A stretch of DNA of 64,000 nucleotides from Cryptosporangium aurantiacum (GCF_900143005.1 NZ_FRCS01000001.1:744001-808000), one strand, 5' to 3'. Counted from the first letter of the stretch, positions 9,051-18,194 are shown. Numbers and translations: made by a program. The notes: generated by a model not told the origin, from the sequence alone.

Positions 9051-10237
9051 GCCAGGACCGCCGCTGACCGGGCCGACTCCGCGTCGGTCCGGTCCGTGCG
9101 CTCCACGGGCGCTTTCGCCTCGTCCGGTTCGGACTCCGCCTCTGGCTCCGGCTCAGCCGGAGGATCCTCCGCCGGCCGCCGACCGCGGAACGCGGCGGCC
9201 AGCTTGCGCCCGAGACGCGCGATCCGGTGCAGATGGCGCGGCCGGCGGCCGGCCGGGTGCAACTGCTCCAGCGTCCCGTTCAGCTCGGCGCCGAGCAGCA
9301 CCGCGAACGCCAGCACGTAGAAGTACAGCAGCGCGACGATCGGCGCCGCGAGCGTGGAGAACAGCAGCATCTCGCCGGCCAGACGGCCGAGGTAGAGCCG
9401 CAGCACCCACGAGAGCCCGATGAACAGCAGCAGCGCCAGCGCCGCGCCCGGCAGCGCCCGCCGCCATCGCAGCCGCACCGGCGTCGCGTAGTGGTAGAAC
9501 GCGGACAGTGCGGTGAACACGATCCCGGCGGTCACCGGCCAGTACGCCAGCCGGATCACCGCTTCGGCGGCCGAGTGCCAGCCGTCCGGCAGCCAGGCCA
9601 CGACGAAGTCCGGCCCCAGAATCGCCAGCGGCACCGCCACCACGGCGGTGGCCAGCGTGAAGATGTAGAGCCAGAGCGCGAGCAGCCGGCTGGCCACCGC
9701 ACCCCGCAGCTCGCGCTGCCCGTAGGCGATCGACACCGTGTTGACGAACGTCGCGGTGGACGACGAACCGGCCCACAGCGACAGCACGAGCGCGATCGTC
9801 GCCACCTCACCGCGACCGTGCCGCAGCAGCTCGCCGACGATCGGCGCCACGACGTCGTGCTGCACGCTCGGGCTCACCAGCCGGTCCGTCAGCCGCAGCG
9901 CGTGGGCCTCGGTGCGGTTGACGAGGTCGGTGCCGGTCCAGCGTCCGGCGTAACCCAGGACGCCGAGGATCGCGAGGAAGAGCGGGGGCACCGAAAGCAG
10001 CTGCCAGAACGCCGCTTCGGCCGACAGACCGAGGATCCGGTCCTGCCACGCCTTCGCCAGCATCGAGCGGATGACCCGCCAGATCCCGCTCAGCGTGGTC
10101 CGCACGGGGCGGAGAGTAGCGGCCGCCGAGCGGTACACGATGCGCGCCGGGCCGAAGGCCGGACCTAGCGCGCGCCGCGCAACCCGGGTCGCCGCGGCCC
10201 GGAGCCACGCGACGCGCCCGGCAGGAAGTGTGAGCAT
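9023..10237 (-). CDS. YihY/BrkB-family membrane protein
   Basis: 404 residues. Six or so membrane spans between about residues 75 and 330: AEAAFWQLLSVPPLFLAILG, EVATIALVLSLWAGSSSTAT, LLALWLYIFTLATAVVAVPL, GIVFTALSAFYHYATP and ALALLLFIGLSWVLRLYLG are typical YihY/BrkB blocks. The family was once annotated as ribonuclease BN and is now regarded as a membrane protein of unclear role. A basic N-terminus (about 65 residues) and an acidic/Arg C-terminal tail (EPEAESEPDEAKAPVERTD) flank the core. The stop overlaps the DUF3039 coding end. Confidence 0.88.
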   Translation of the reverse strand: MLTLPAGRVAWLRAAATRVARRALGPAFGPARIVYRSAAATLRPVRTTLSGIWRVIRSMLAKAWQDRILGLSAEAAFWQLLSVPPLFLAILGVLGYAGRWTGTDLVNRTEAHALRLTDRLVSPSVQHDVVAPIVGELLRHGRGEVATIALVLSLWAGSSSTATFVNTVSIAYGQRELRGAVASRLLALWLYIFTLATAVVAVPLAILGPDFVVAWLPDGWHSAAEAVIRLAYWPVTAGIVFTALSAFYHYATPVRLRWRRALPGAALALLLFIGLSWVLRLYLGRLAGEMLLFSTLAAPIVALLYFYVLAFAVLLGAELNGTLEQLHPAGRRPRHLHRIARLGRKLAAAFRGRRPAEDPPAEPEPEAESEPDEAKAPVERTDRTDAESARSAAVLAHSPLGSES

Positions 10238-10469
10238 GTCAACCGTTCACGCTACGGGGTCGGACCACCGGCGTCGCGTCCGGACCCGCTGTTGCAGCAC
10301 GTCGGCCCGGGAGGGCCGCACAGCGCCGAAGCGGACAGTGTTCGCCGCGGTCGCGATGCCGCCGGTATCCATCATCGCGCACCGGCGCCGGGTAGGCTCG
10401 GTGAAGCCCTCGCGCCGCGAAAGCCGCCCGGGGGCGCACTGGTGTTCGGCTCGGTATGGAGGGTGTGGT

Positions 10470-12218
10470 TTGACCGCGAACCCAGTGAACGCGGCTGTCG
10501 GCACGGTCGGCGGAGCCGCGCCGCCGCTCCGCGTCTGGCAGCGGAAAGCCCTCGTCGAGTACCTCCGCCGGTCGCCGCAGGACTTCCTCGCGGTCGCGAC
10601 CCCGGGAGCCGGAAAGACGACGTTCGCACTCCGGATCGCCGCGGAGCTGCTCGCCGACCGCACGGTCAGTCAGGTCACGGTCGTCGCGCCGACCGAGCAC
10701 CTGAAGACGCAGTGGGCGCAGGCGGCAGCCCGGGTCGGCATCCAGCTCGACCCGACGTTCTCCTCCGCCGGGCTCACGTCCTCGGACTTCCACGGCATCG
10801 TCGTGACGTACGCCCAGGTCGGTCTCTACCCGCAGATCCACCACCGCCGGTGCACCGCACGGCCGACGCTGGTGATCCTCGACGAGATCCACCACGCCGG
10901 TGACTCGCGGACGTGGGGCGACGGCGTCCGGATGGCGTTCGAGCCGGCCACCCGGCGGCTCGCGCTGACCGGTACGCCGTTCCGGTCGGACGCGAACCCG
11001 ATCCCGTTCGTGCAGTACGAGCGCGACCGCAACGGGCTGACCCGGTCCCGGTCGGATTCCAACTACGGCTACGCGGACGCCCTGCGCGACCAGGTCGTCC
11101 GGCCGGTGCTGTTCCTGGCGTACTCCGGCGAGGCGAAGTGGCGCACCAGCGCCGGTGAGGAGCTCACCGCGCGCCTGGGCGAGCCGCTCACCGCCGAACA
11201 GACCGCCCAGGCCTGGCGGACCGCGCTCGACCCCAAGGGCGACTGGATGCCGCAGGTCCTGCGCGCCGCCGACGCCCGGCTCACGGTCGTCCGGCAGCAC
11301 GGCATGGCCGACGCCGGCGGCCTGGTCATCGCCACCGATCACCAGGCCGCGAAGGCCTACGCCGAGCTGTTGCGGCGGGTCACCGGGAAGGCGCCGGTCG
11401 TGGTGCTCTCCGACGACGGCGCGGCGAGCGCCAAGATCGCCGCGTTCGGGGCGTCGGAGGACCGGTGGATGGTCGCGGTCCGGATGGTGTCCGAAGGTGT
11501 CGACATCCCGCGGCTGGCGGTCGGGGTCTACGCGACCAGCGCCAGCACGCCGCTGTACTTCGCGCAGGCGATCGGGCGGTTCGTCCGGGCCCGGCGCCCG
11601 GGGGAGACCGCGACGGTGTTCCTGCCGAGCGTCCCGGTGCTGCTGGGGCTCGCCGGTGAGATGGAGGTCGAGCGCGACCACGTGCTCGACCGGCCGCACC
11701 GGGAGAAGCTACTCGACGACGACCTGGTCGCCGCGGCCAACAAGCAAGAGGACGAGGACACCGACGACAAGCCGAAGTTCACCGCGCTCTCGGCGTCGGC
11801 GCATCTGGACCAGGTGATCTACGACGGTGCCTCGTTCGGCACCGGAGCGGCACCCGGCACCGCCGAGGAGGAGGAGTACCTGGGGCTGCCCGGGCTGCTC
11901 ACCTCCGACCAGATCGCGGCGCTGCTGGCGAAGCGGCAGGCCGATCAGGTGGCGGCGCAGCGGAAGGCCGCGTCCGAGCGGAAGGCCGCCGGCGGCCCGG
12001 CGATCCCGGAGCCGGAGGCGGTGCCGACGTCGAGCTTCGCGCGGCGCCAGATGCTGCGGAAGCAGCTGAACACGTTGGTCGCCGCGCAGCACCACCGCAC
12101 GAACCGGCCGCACGGCCAGATCCACGCCGAACTGCGCCGTCTCTGCGGTGGCCCCCCGAGCGCCCAGGCGACCATCGAACAGTTGGAAGAACGCATCGCC
12201 ACGATTCAGACCTGGTGA
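10470..12218 (+). CDS. SF2 DEAD/DEAH-box helicase
   Basis: 582 residues. The TTG start at 10470 is preceded by GGAGGG with 6-nt spacing; in-frame sequence to the left has no better start. Motif I is TPGAGKTTF near residue 40, motif II DEIHHAG (DEIH), motif III TGTPF, a later ATDHQAAKAYAELL segment belongs to RecA domain 2, and motif VI is QAIGRFVRAR near 365. After about 420 the sequence becomes acidic, then ends in a helical domain (RRQMLRKQLNTLVAAQHHR). It resembles ComF/UvrB-like actinobacterial helicases conserved near sigA, acting on nucleic acid with ATP. The biological job is not established. Confidence 0.88.
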   Translation: MTANPVNAAVGTVGGAAPPLRVWQRKALVEYLRRSPQDFLAVATPGAGKTTFALRIAAELLADRTVSQVTVVAPTEHLKTQWAQAAARVGIQLDPTFSSAGLTSSDFHGIVVTYAQVGLYPQIHHRRCTARPTLVILDEIHHAGDSRTWGDGVRMAFEPATRRLALTGTPFRSDANPIPFVQYERDRNGLTRSRSDSNYGYADALRDQVVRPVLFLAYSGEAKWRTSAGEELTARLGEPLTAEQTAQAWRTALDPKGDWMPQVLRAADARLTVVRQHGMADAGGLVIATDHQAAKAYAELLRRVTGKAPVVVLSDDGAASAKIAAFGASEDRWMVAVRMVSEGVDIPRLAVGVYATSASTPLYFAQAIGRFVRARRPGETATVFLPSVPVLLGLAGEMEVERDHVLDRPHREKLLDDDLVAAANKQEDEDTDDKPKFTALSASAHLDQVIYDGASFGTGAAPGTAEEEEYLGLPGLLTSDQIAALLAKRQADQVAAQRKAASERKAAGGPAIPEPEAVPTSSFARRQMLRKQLNTLVAAQHHRTNRPHGQIHAELRRLCGGPPSAQATIEQLEERIATIQTW

Positions 12219-12263
12219 GCGGCCAGCGCCGCCCTCGAGGGGCTCCAGGTTCAGACAACGACG

Positions 12264-12291
12264 AAGCCCCCGGCCCATGGGCCGGGGGCTT
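12264..12291. terminator. Bidirectional terminator between helicase and DUF7455 genes
   Basis: Perfect inverted repeat AAGCCCCCGGCCC / GGGCCGGGGGCTT with a very tight loop, followed by TTTTG on the plus strand and preceded by A-rich bases that give a U run on the minus strand. It stands between two convergent genes and can serve both. Confidence 0.85.
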
Positions 12292-12305
12292 TTGTCGCTC
12301 GGGCC

Positions 12306-12500
12306 TTAGTCCTCGCTACGAAGGATCTGGACTGCCACCTTCTCGAGGTCCTTGGCGTACTTGTTTCCGTGGTGACCGCAGAAGACGAGGTCGCCGCCGC
12401 CGGGCAGAACTGCCCGGACCTTGGCAGCCGCACCACACCGGTCGCAACGCTCGCCAGCTGACGGCGCCTCGGTCGGCGGCGGGGTCAGGGTCGGGGTCAT
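12306..12500 (-). CDS. DUF7455 domain protein, small zinc-ribbon-like
   Basis: 64 residues with a strong ribosome site (GGAGGAGG) before ATG. The core CDRCGAAAKVRAVLPGGGDL followed by FCGHHGNKY gives a CxxC...CxxH set likely to bind zinc. This short family is found close to sigA in many actinobacteria; the role is unknown. The N-terminal 16 residues are Pro/Thr-rich and probably flexible. Confidence 0.85.
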   Translation of the reverse strand: MTPTLTPPPTEAPSAGERCDRCGAAAKVRAVLPGGGDLVFCGHHGNKYAKDLEKVAVQILRSED

Positions 12501-12980
12501 TGGCCTCCTCCTCTGCTCTCACCGTGCTGTTCGTTGTGCTTACCGCTCACACATCGTCCAACACATCAGTGTGCTGAGACGTTCCTGATCCACCGCCATG
12601 TTCCGCATCACACAGCGAGTGACCAGTTGTCTCGGGACCGCCGTTCACGATGACCGGCGGTCCCACAACCAGAGTGCCACGGGAAACGGCACTTCGGAGA
12701 TCGGATCTCGGACAGACATCCGGGCGTGGCAAATCGCTTCCGGTACATCGGGTATATATGCCACTAAACGACGCCCTGGACGACGATCTGACATCCGGCG
12801 GTCACCAAGTTGGAACACGCCGAGACGCCCCGTCGAGGGCGCTCGGAGGTCGGATTCCCCGCCGCGCGGTGTGGCCTGCCCGGCTTCGCCGGCCCCGAAC
12901 TGCTCCTCCGGACGATCGGCAGCTGCCCGACGTCGTCACTGAACGTATTTCTGCGGACGCACGACGGCGGGCCGGCCGCG
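12501..12980. other. 480-bp interval without a supported gene
   Basis: Open frames exist on the plus strand (for example from 12650 and 12810), but their products are Arg/Pro-rich and show no family character or third-position bias that would convince. The stretch 12700-12830 is clearly less GC-rich than its surroundings and contains TATATATG at about 12753-12760, which could be a promoter -10. No tRNA-like or known RNA fold was recognised. A small RNA or decayed gene remains possible. Confidence 0.4.
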
Positions 12981-13020
12981 CGAAGGCCCCGCCGCCCTCG
13001 AACGGGTGGCGGGGCCTTCG
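12981..13020 (-). terminator. Terminator of sigA
   Basis: Arms CGAAGGCCCCGCC (12981-12993) and GGCGGGGCCTTCG (13008-13020) form a perfect 13-bp stem with a 14-nt loop, starting 10 bp after the sigA stop on the minus strand. No U tract follows, as is common in actinobacteria. Confidence 0.8.
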
Positions 13021-13029
13021 CGGCCGAAC

Positions 13030-14532
13030 TCAGTCCAGGTAGTCGCGGAGTACCTGGGACCGCGACGGGTGCCGCAGCTTCGACATCGTCTTCGACTCGA
13101 TCTGGCGGATCCGCTCCCGGGTCACGCCGTAGACCTGGCCGATCTCGTCCAGCGTCCGCGGCTGGCCGTCGGCGAGGCCGAAGCGGAGCCGGACCACACC
13201 CGCCTCCCGCTCCGACAGCGTCTGGAGCACCGACTGGAGCTGGTCCTGCAGCAGCGTGAAGCTGACCGCGTCGACCGCGACGACCGCCTCGGAGTCCTCG
13301 ATGAAGTCGCCGAGCTGGCTGTCGCCCTCGTCGCCGATCGTCTGGTCGAGCGAGATCGGCTCCCGGGCGTACTGCTGGATCTCCAGCACCTTCTCCGGGG
13401 TGATGTCCATTTCCTTGGCGAGCTCTTCGGGGGTGGGCTCGCGGCCCAGGTCCTGGAGCAGCTCACGCTGTATGCGGCCGAGCTTGTTGATGACCTCGAC
13501 CATGTGCACCGGGATACGGATCGTCCGGGCCTGGTCGGCCATCGCCCGGGTGATCGCCTGCCGGATCCACCAGGTGGCGTACGTGGAGAACTTGTAGCCC
13601 TTGGTGTAGTCGAACTTCTCGACCGCCCGGATGAGGCCCAGGTTGCCTTCCTGGATCAGGTCGAGGAACGCCATGCCGCGGCCGGTGTAGCGCTTGGCCA
13701 GCGAGACGACCAGCCGGAGGTTCGCCTCCAGCAGGTGGTTCTTGGCGCGCTCGCCGTCGCGGATGATCCAGTTTAGGTCGCGGCGCAGCTGGTGCTGCAT
13801 CTTCTCGCCGCGGTCCTCGCCCTGGCGCATCCGCTCGGCGGCGTAGAGACCGGCCTCGATGCGCTTGGCGAGGTCGACCTCCTCCTCCGCGTTGAGCAGC
13901 GCGACCTTGCCGATCTGCTTCAGGTAGGCGCGGACGGAGTCGGCCGACGCGGTGAGCTCGGCGTCCTTACGCGCCTGCTTCAGCGCCTCGGACTCCTCCT
14001 CTTCCTCGTCGAACGCGAACTCTTCCTCTTCGCCGTCGGTGAGCACGACCGGCTCGTCGACGGCCAGGCCACCCTCGCCGGGAGGACCGGCGGTCGGCGC
14101 GCCTTCAGCGGGGGCGGCACCGGCGGCCGGAGCGGCGGCAGCGGCCGCGGCCTTCTTGGCGGGGGCGCGCTTCGCCGGGCGGGGCGTCGCGGCGGCGGAG
14201 GCGTCACCCGGTGCGGCGGCGGGGGCGGCAGCAGGCCGTGTCGTCTTCGCCGTCGTCGCCTTCGACGCGGGGGTGGTGGCCGAGCGGGCGGCGGCCACGC
14301 GTCGACGAGTCGGACGCGGATCGGCGGAGCCGTTGACGACGACGGTGACGCCGGCGATCGACAGGCCCTGCAGGATCTTCTTGCCTTGGGCTGGCGACAC
14401 CCCCGCACCACCAAGAACCCGCGCCACCTCGTCGGAGGTGAGGGAGGCGGTATCACCCGCCCGCGCTGTCAGCGTGTCGACGAGGGAACGGACGATGTCG
14501 GCCCGCGGAGGGGTGCGGTCGGCGTCTGTCAC
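13030..14532 (-). CDS. sigA: Principal RNA polymerase sigma factor SigA (RpoD/HrdB)
   Basis: 500 residues from GTG at 14532, which has GGAAGG 7 nt upstream; longer frames to 14574 lack a site. Region 1.1 with an Ala/Pro/Lys-rich linker and an acidic patch ([14 protein letters not shown]) occupies the first 190 residues. Region 1.2-2 follows with [18 protein letters not shown] and [17 protein letters not shown], and the -10 recognition helix with [18 protein letters not shown]. Region 3 has [13 protein letters not shown]. Region 4 has [13 protein letters not shown] and the helix-turn-helix [21 protein letters not shown]. All are near-consensus, as expected of the essential housekeeping sigma. 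Its partner RbpA is encoded 35 kb away at 49972. Confidence 0.97.
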   Translation of the reverse strand: MTDADRTPPRADIVRSLVDTLTARAGDTASLTSDEVARVLGGAGVSPAQGKKILQGLSIAGVTVVVNGSADPRPTRRRVAAARSATTPASKATTAKTTRPAAAPAAAPGDASAAATPRPAKRAPAKKAAAAAAAPAAGAAPAEGAPTAGPPGEGGLAVDEPVVLTDGEEEEFAFDEEEEESEALKQARKDAELTASADSVRAYLKQIGKVALLNAEEEVDLAKRIEAGLYAAERMRQGEDRGEKMQHQLRRDLNWIIRDGERAKNHLLEANLRLVVSLAKRYTGRGMAFLDLIQEGNLGLIRAVEKFDYTKGYKFSTYATWWIRQAITRAMADQARTIRIPVHMVEVINKLGRIQRELLQDLGREPTPEELAKEMDITPEKVLEIQQYAREPISLDQTIGDEGDSQLGDFIEDSEAVVAVDAVSFTLLQDQLQSVLQTLSEREAGVVRLRFGLADGQPRTLDEIGQVYGVTRERIRQIESKTMSKLRHPSRSQVLRDYLD

Positions 14533-14573
14533 GAAGTGACCTTCCACGTGTCGGTGCGGCGGGGCACACCTCA

Positions 14574-14592
14574 CCGGTCAGGGGCTGACCGG
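14574..14592 (-). promoter_or_regulatory. Hairpin in the sigA leader
   Basis: CCGGTCAG-GGG-CTGACCGG is a perfect 8-bp inverted repeat with a 3-nt loop, 42 bp before the sigA GTG. If transcription starts near 14644 (see the -10 box at 14651-14656), this lies within the untranslated leader of about 110 nt and could affect stability or translation. Confidence 0.5.
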
Positions 14593-14650
14593 GGGGCTGA
14601 TCTACCAGGAGCGATCCTCCGGGACTTCTCTGCCCGGTGGCTGGCAACGA

Positions 14651-14656
14651 ATTGTA
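14651..14656 (-). promoter_or_regulatory. Candidate -10 box of sigA (TACAAT)
   Basis: The minus strand reads TACAAT here, a near-perfect housekeeping -10 hexamer in otherwise GC-rich DNA. A convincing -35 was not seen at 16-18 bp; GGAACC lies about 17 bp further upstream. It would give a start point near 14644. Confidence 0.35.
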
Positions 14657-14861
14657 CCGCCGGGTCGGGGGAGACGGTTCCCACCATCGATCCATCCGTT
14701 GTGTCTGGTTGGTGGGGGCCACCCGGCCCGGCGGGCTCGACGCCGTGCTGGACTGTACGTCGCGTTCCCGGGTTCTGGCCACGACCGCCACGGGCAAACG
14801 TTCGCTTGACCAGCGCGGAACGATTCAGCGACTCGATTCAGACGCAAGGAGCACCACCGAA

Positions 14862-15674
14862 ATGGCAGCAGTGGAGCCCACCGAACTCCTGGACCTCGCC
14901 GTCGATCTGGTTCGCCGGGCGGCCGTCCTGGTCGGCGAACAGCGGGCGGCCGCGGTCGCCTCGGTGGAGACCAAGTCGACGCCGACGGACCCGGTCACCG
15001 CGGCCGACCGGGCGTCCGAGCAACTGGTGGTGGAGGGGTTGGCCGCCGCGCGCCCCGGCGACCTGGTGCTCGGCGAGGAGGGCGGGTTCCGGCCGGTCGG
15101 TGCCGAGGCCGCCCCGGACGCCGTGCGGTGGCTGCTGGACCCGATCGACGGCACGGTCAACTTCGTCTACGGCATCCCGGCGTACGCGGTGTCGCTGGCC
15201 GCGGAGGTCGACGGTGTGGTCGTCGCGGGCGTGGTCCGGAACGTCGTCACCGGGGAGGAGTGGACCGCGACCCGGGGCGGTGGTGCGTGGCGGGACGGTG
15301 TGCGGTTGAACGGCTCGGCCGTGACCGCGCTGGGGAGTGCGCTGGTGGGCACCGGGTTCGGCTACGCGGCGCAGCGACGGCGAGAGCAGGCCGAGGTGCT
15401 GCTCCGGCTGCTGCCCGAGATCCGGGACATCCGGCGGATCGGGTCGGCCGCACTCGACCTGTGCGCGGCGGCCGAGGGACGGCTGGACGCGTTCTTCGAG
15501 CGTGGGCTGAGCCCGTGGGACCGCGCGGCCGGCGGGCTGATCGCCGAGGAGGCGGGCCTGCTCTTCACCGGCCTGCACGGCCAGCCGGCCGGCGACGAGA
15601 TGACCCTCGCCGCACCCCCCGCCCTCCACCCGGCCCTACACGACGCGCTGATCGCGGCCGGCGCGCAGCCGTGA
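14862..15674 (+). CDS. suhB: Inositol monophosphatase family protein
   Basis: 270 residues from ATG at 14862, AAGGAG 9 nt upstream. Metal-site motifs of the family are complete: DPVTAADRASE near 45, LGEEGG at about 70 (catalytic Glu), LDPIDGTVNF at 90-99 (the WxxDPxDGT motif) and SPWDRAAGGLIAEEAG near 220 (the WDxAAG motif). It hydrolyses inositol-1-phosphate or a similar sugar phosphate with Mg2+. In M. tuberculosis the gene at this place beside sigA is suhB; the symbol is used by position and family, not by proven substrate. Confidence 0.88.
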   Translation: MAAVEPTELLDLAVDLVRRAAVLVGEQRAAAVASVETKSTPTDPVTAADRASEQLVVEGLAAARPGDLVLGEEGGFRPVGAEAAPDAVRWLLDPIDGTVNFVYGIPAYAVSLAAEVDGVVVAGVVRNVVTGEEWTATRGGGAWRDGVRLNGSAVTALGSALVGTGFGYAAQRRREQAEVLLRLLPEIRDIRRIGSAALDLCAAAEGRLDAFFERGLSPWDRAAGGLIAEEAGLLFTGLHGQPAGDEMTLAAPPALHPALHDALIAAGAQP

Positions 15675-15744
15675 CCGTGCTTGTCGAGCGCCGCCAGGCG
15701 CGAGCGTTCTGACCTGGAGGCGCGCTCGCCTGCCAGCGTCGTTC

Positions 15745-16293
15745 TCAGCAGGCCGCGTCGGTGGGTTGAACGGGGTCCAGGTTTTCGAGCTCGGCGGGGA
15801 CGTCTTCCTCGGGGGTGAGGTCCTTGAACTCGATCCCGAGGACGACGTCGATGCTGGCGTCCTCGCGGGCGTCGTCGACGATCACGCTGCCCCGCACGGA
15901 CGCCTGCAGCAGCTGCGCCGCACCGGCGCCGGTCGGTCCGTAGCGGATCTGCGCGGTCTGCGAGACCGGTTCGCCCTGCGGGTCGTTGCCGACCGTGAGG
16001 ACGTTGAACCCGCGCTTCTTCAGCGCCTGCCCCACCTTGTCGGCGAGCCCCTGCTCGTCGGTGCCGTTGTAGACGCGCACCTTCACCGCGCTCGGCGCCG
16101 GGATGCTCGCCTGCACGGTGTCGCACCCTCGAGCCGACTTCCCGGTCTGGTCGTCGGTGACGATCGCCCACACCACGGTGATGACGGCGACCAGCGCCAA
16201 TACCCCGATTACCGTCAGCGCCCTGACCCGCGCCAGGCTCACCGCCCCACCACCCCGGTCGTCATGGGCCCAGACTGTAGCGTCCCGGGTCAT
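15745..16293 (-). CDS. cei: LytR C-terminal-domain protein, Cei-like
   Basis: 182 residues: a short cytoplasmic part, one membrane span at about 25-46 (ALTVIGVLALVAVITVVWAIV) and an extracytoplasmic LytR_C domain containing VKVRVYNGTDEQGLADKVGQ, the hallmark N-G-x-x-x-x-G-L-A motif, and GFNVLTVGND. An acidic tail (TPEEDVPAELENLDPVQ) ends in AAC. In M. tuberculosis the gene between suhB and the DUF4193 gene is Rv2700/cei, needed for cell-envelope integrity, so the same role is inferred. ATG at 16293 is used; GTG 16296 or an internal GTG before SLARVRALTV is possible. It follows the RsgA-like gene by 34 bp on the same strand. Confidence 0.82.
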   Translation of the reverse strand: MTRDATVWAHDDRGGGAVSLARVRALTVIGVLALVAVITVVWAIVTDDQTGKSARGCDTVQASIPAPSAVKVRVYNGTDEQGLADKVGQALKKRGFNVLTVGNDPQGEPVSQTAQIRYGPTGAGAAQLLQASVRGSVIVDDAREDASIDVVLGIEFKDLTPEEDVPAELENLDPVQPTDAAC

Positions 16294-16327
16294 CACAGGT
16301 GATAACCCGGCAACCCCCTTGCGTTCA

Positions 16328-17473
16328 TCAGGCTCCGCCGGCCAGCGGGCGGAGCCGGCGACGCGGTTGCGGACCGGCTCGCCACCGCTCCCGCTGCGCC
16401 GCGCGCAACCGGCTGAGATAGCGCTCGGCCAGCCAGTCCGGCTCGTTCGCCGCACATCCGGGGGTGTCCACGAGCACACCGCCGCCGGGCAGCGGCACCA
16501 GCGCCGACCCGGTTCCTGCCCGCGGAGCGCCGCCGGACAATGCGTCCACCGTCGTGCTCTTGCCACAGCCGGCCGGGCCGACGACCGCGGCCGCGCAGGC
16601 GGGCGAACTCGGTAGCAGCGCCCGCAGGCGGTGCAGCCCGGCCGCGCCGGGATGGTCGGGGATCGTGCTGATCCCCACGACGCGGGTGCCCGGACAGCTC
16701 TCGGCGAGTATCGCGAGGTCAGCCAGCACGGATCGGAGCGCGGCGCCGCTCGGCGCGAGATCGACCTGGCTGAGCACGAGGACCGGGGTCGCCGCGCTGG
16801 CGGCGGCGAGCGCGAGCAGCCGTTCGGTGCGGTCCGGCGTCAGGTCGGCGGAGAACGCCTGCATCACCAGCACCAGGTCGACGTTGGCGGCCAGCACCTC
16901 GCCCCGGACGTCGTCCGCACCGCGGCTGTGCCGCACCGTGGACGTCCTGGGGAGGATCGTGACGATTTCGTCGCCGGAGAGCACGGCCCAGTCGCCGGCC
17001 ACCGGCATCAGCTCGGGCCCGGCCACGGCGCGCACCGGCCCGGTCGCGGCCAGGCAGCCGCAGTGCGTCCCGTCGACGTCGGTCACGCGGGCCGGGACGA
17101 GCGGTCCGCGGAGGGGCGCCCGGCGCCCCCCGGATGGGGGCCACCGTGCCCGCCGGTCCGCCGCGGACAGCGGTCGCCGCGTCCCGCCTGGTGAACGACG
17201 AGGTTCGGGGTCCCCGATCCGGTCCGCGCATTGGGTAAGGTCGCCATCCGCGACCCGGATATCCGGCGTCGTGGGGCATCTGCCGGTTGCCGTCGCCATC
17301 CGGTACCGTGCGTCCCATTCGTCCGACCATCCGAGGCGGCGTAGCCGGGCCCGGCTGCGCCGTCCGCTGATGGGGGGCACTGGACCGGTGGTCGTCGGCG
17401 CTGGGGACGGGTCCGCGGGAAGCGCGGTGGCCCGCCCCTGGTCCGGCTGCTCCGGTGCAGGGAAGACGGGCAT
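16328..17473 (-). CDS. RsgA-like circularly permuted GTPase lacking the zinc domain
   Basis: 381 residues from ATG at 17473 (GAGGTG 6 nt before). The GTPase motifs appear in the permuted order of RsgA: a G4-like LSQVDL near 232, then G1 GPAGCGKST near 298, then G3 DTPG near 335. The N-terminal part has LGWSDEWDARY and an OB-type segment (RVTDVDGTHCGC). Differences from true RsgA: G4 is SQVD rather than NKxD, the T-rich G2 segment between G1 and G3 is short, and the C-terminal Cys/His zinc domain is replaced by an Arg-rich tail (RRLRPLAGGA). It may bind the small ribosomal subunit or may have a new role. Probably co-transcribed with cei. Confidence 0.7.
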   Translation of the reverse strand: MPVFPAPEQPDQGRATALPADPSPAPTTTGPVPPISGRRSRARLRRLGWSDEWDARYRMATATGRCPTTPDIRVADGDLTQCADRIGDPEPRRSPGGTRRPLSAADRRARWPPSGGRRAPLRGPLVPARVTDVDGTHCGCLAATGPVRAVAGPELMPVAGDWAVLSGDEIVTILPRTSTVRHSRGADDVRGEVLAANVDLVLVMQAFSADLTPDRTERLLALAAASAATPVLVLSQVDLAPSGAALRSVLADLAILAESCPGTRVVGISTIPDHPGAAGLHRLRALLPSSPACAAAVVGPAGCGKSTTVDALSGGAPRAGTGSALVPLPGGGVLVDTPGCAANEPDWLAERYLSRLRAAQRERWRAGPQPRRRLRPLAGGA

Positions 17474-17648
17474 CGGTGTCACCTCGATCACATCGGGAAC
17501 ACATCCGGTGGGCTGTGCGTATTAGGGGCGCTGGAAACGGTAAGGTTCCGCGCTCGCCGGGTCGAACGGGTTTCCTTCCTGGCCGGGAAACCTGGCCGTT
17601 CACGGCGTGACCCAGGCTGTCATCCAACGAAAGAAGAGGACCACCACG

Positions 17649-17951
17649 ATGGCCACCGACTACGACGCACCACGTCGAACCGAGGAATCGGAAATCGGCG
17701 AGGACAGCCTCGAGGAGCTGAAGGCACGCCGGACCGATTCACAGTCCGGCAGTGTGGACGTCGACGAGGCTGAGGTTGCCGAGGGTTTCGAACTGCCGGG
17801 CGCTGACCTGTCCGGCGAGGAGCTCACGGTCAAGGTGCTGCCGATGCAGAACGATGAGTTCCGCTGTTCGCAGTGCTTCCTCGTGCACCACCGCAGCCAG
17901 CTGGCCGAAGAGAAGAACGGCCAGTACGTCTGCACCGAATGTGCGGCCTGA
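17649..17951 (+). CDS. DUF4193 domain protein
   Basis: 100 residues from ATG at 17649 behind GAAGAGG. Sequence is acidic with an N-terminal MATDYDAPRRTEESEIGEDS and a C-terminal zinc-ribbon-like half: FRCSQCFLVHHRSQL and YVCTECA, giving CxxC twice. Highly conserved in actinobacteria at this same position near dut (the M. tuberculosis counterpart is Rv2699c). Role unknown; the Cys pairs suggest metal binding. Its stop codon lies inside the terminator hairpin. Confidence 0.9.
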   Translation: MATDYDAPRRTEESEIGEDSLEELKARRTDSQSGSVDVDEAEVAEGFELPGADLSGEELTVKVLPMQNDEFRCSQCFLVHHRSQLAEEKNGQYVCTECAA

Positions 17952-17969
17952 CCCCCCGGTCAGCCGCAC
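17941..17969 (+). terminator. Terminator overlapping the DUF4193 stop codon
   Basis: GTGCGG-c-CTGACC, loop CCCC, GGTCAG-CCGCAC: a 12-bp stem with one bulged C. The stop codon TGA (17949-17951) is part of the left arm. No U run follows. Confidence 0.7.
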
Positions 17970-18194
17970 GTGTCACGGGGACGCTCCGTGGTTCGCCACA
18001 GCCGCAGCAGGAGCGTCCGGAAGGAACACAACGGTCGGGGCTCCGGGGGGTAGTACCCCGGCCGTTCGGGGTAGTGCAGAAGCGGTTCGTTATCGACCGC
18101 GCTGCCGCCCGTGGGCGGTGCGACGGGCGCGGATATCCGGCTTACGCCGGAACCGCGCCGGCACCCGCTCCGCGTGACCCGAGGGATTGCCGCC

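Noticed and set aside
12650-13042. Possible 130-residue protein gene before sigA
   Set aside because: Arg/Pro-rich product without family character, overlapping the sigA terminator and the 3' end of sigA.
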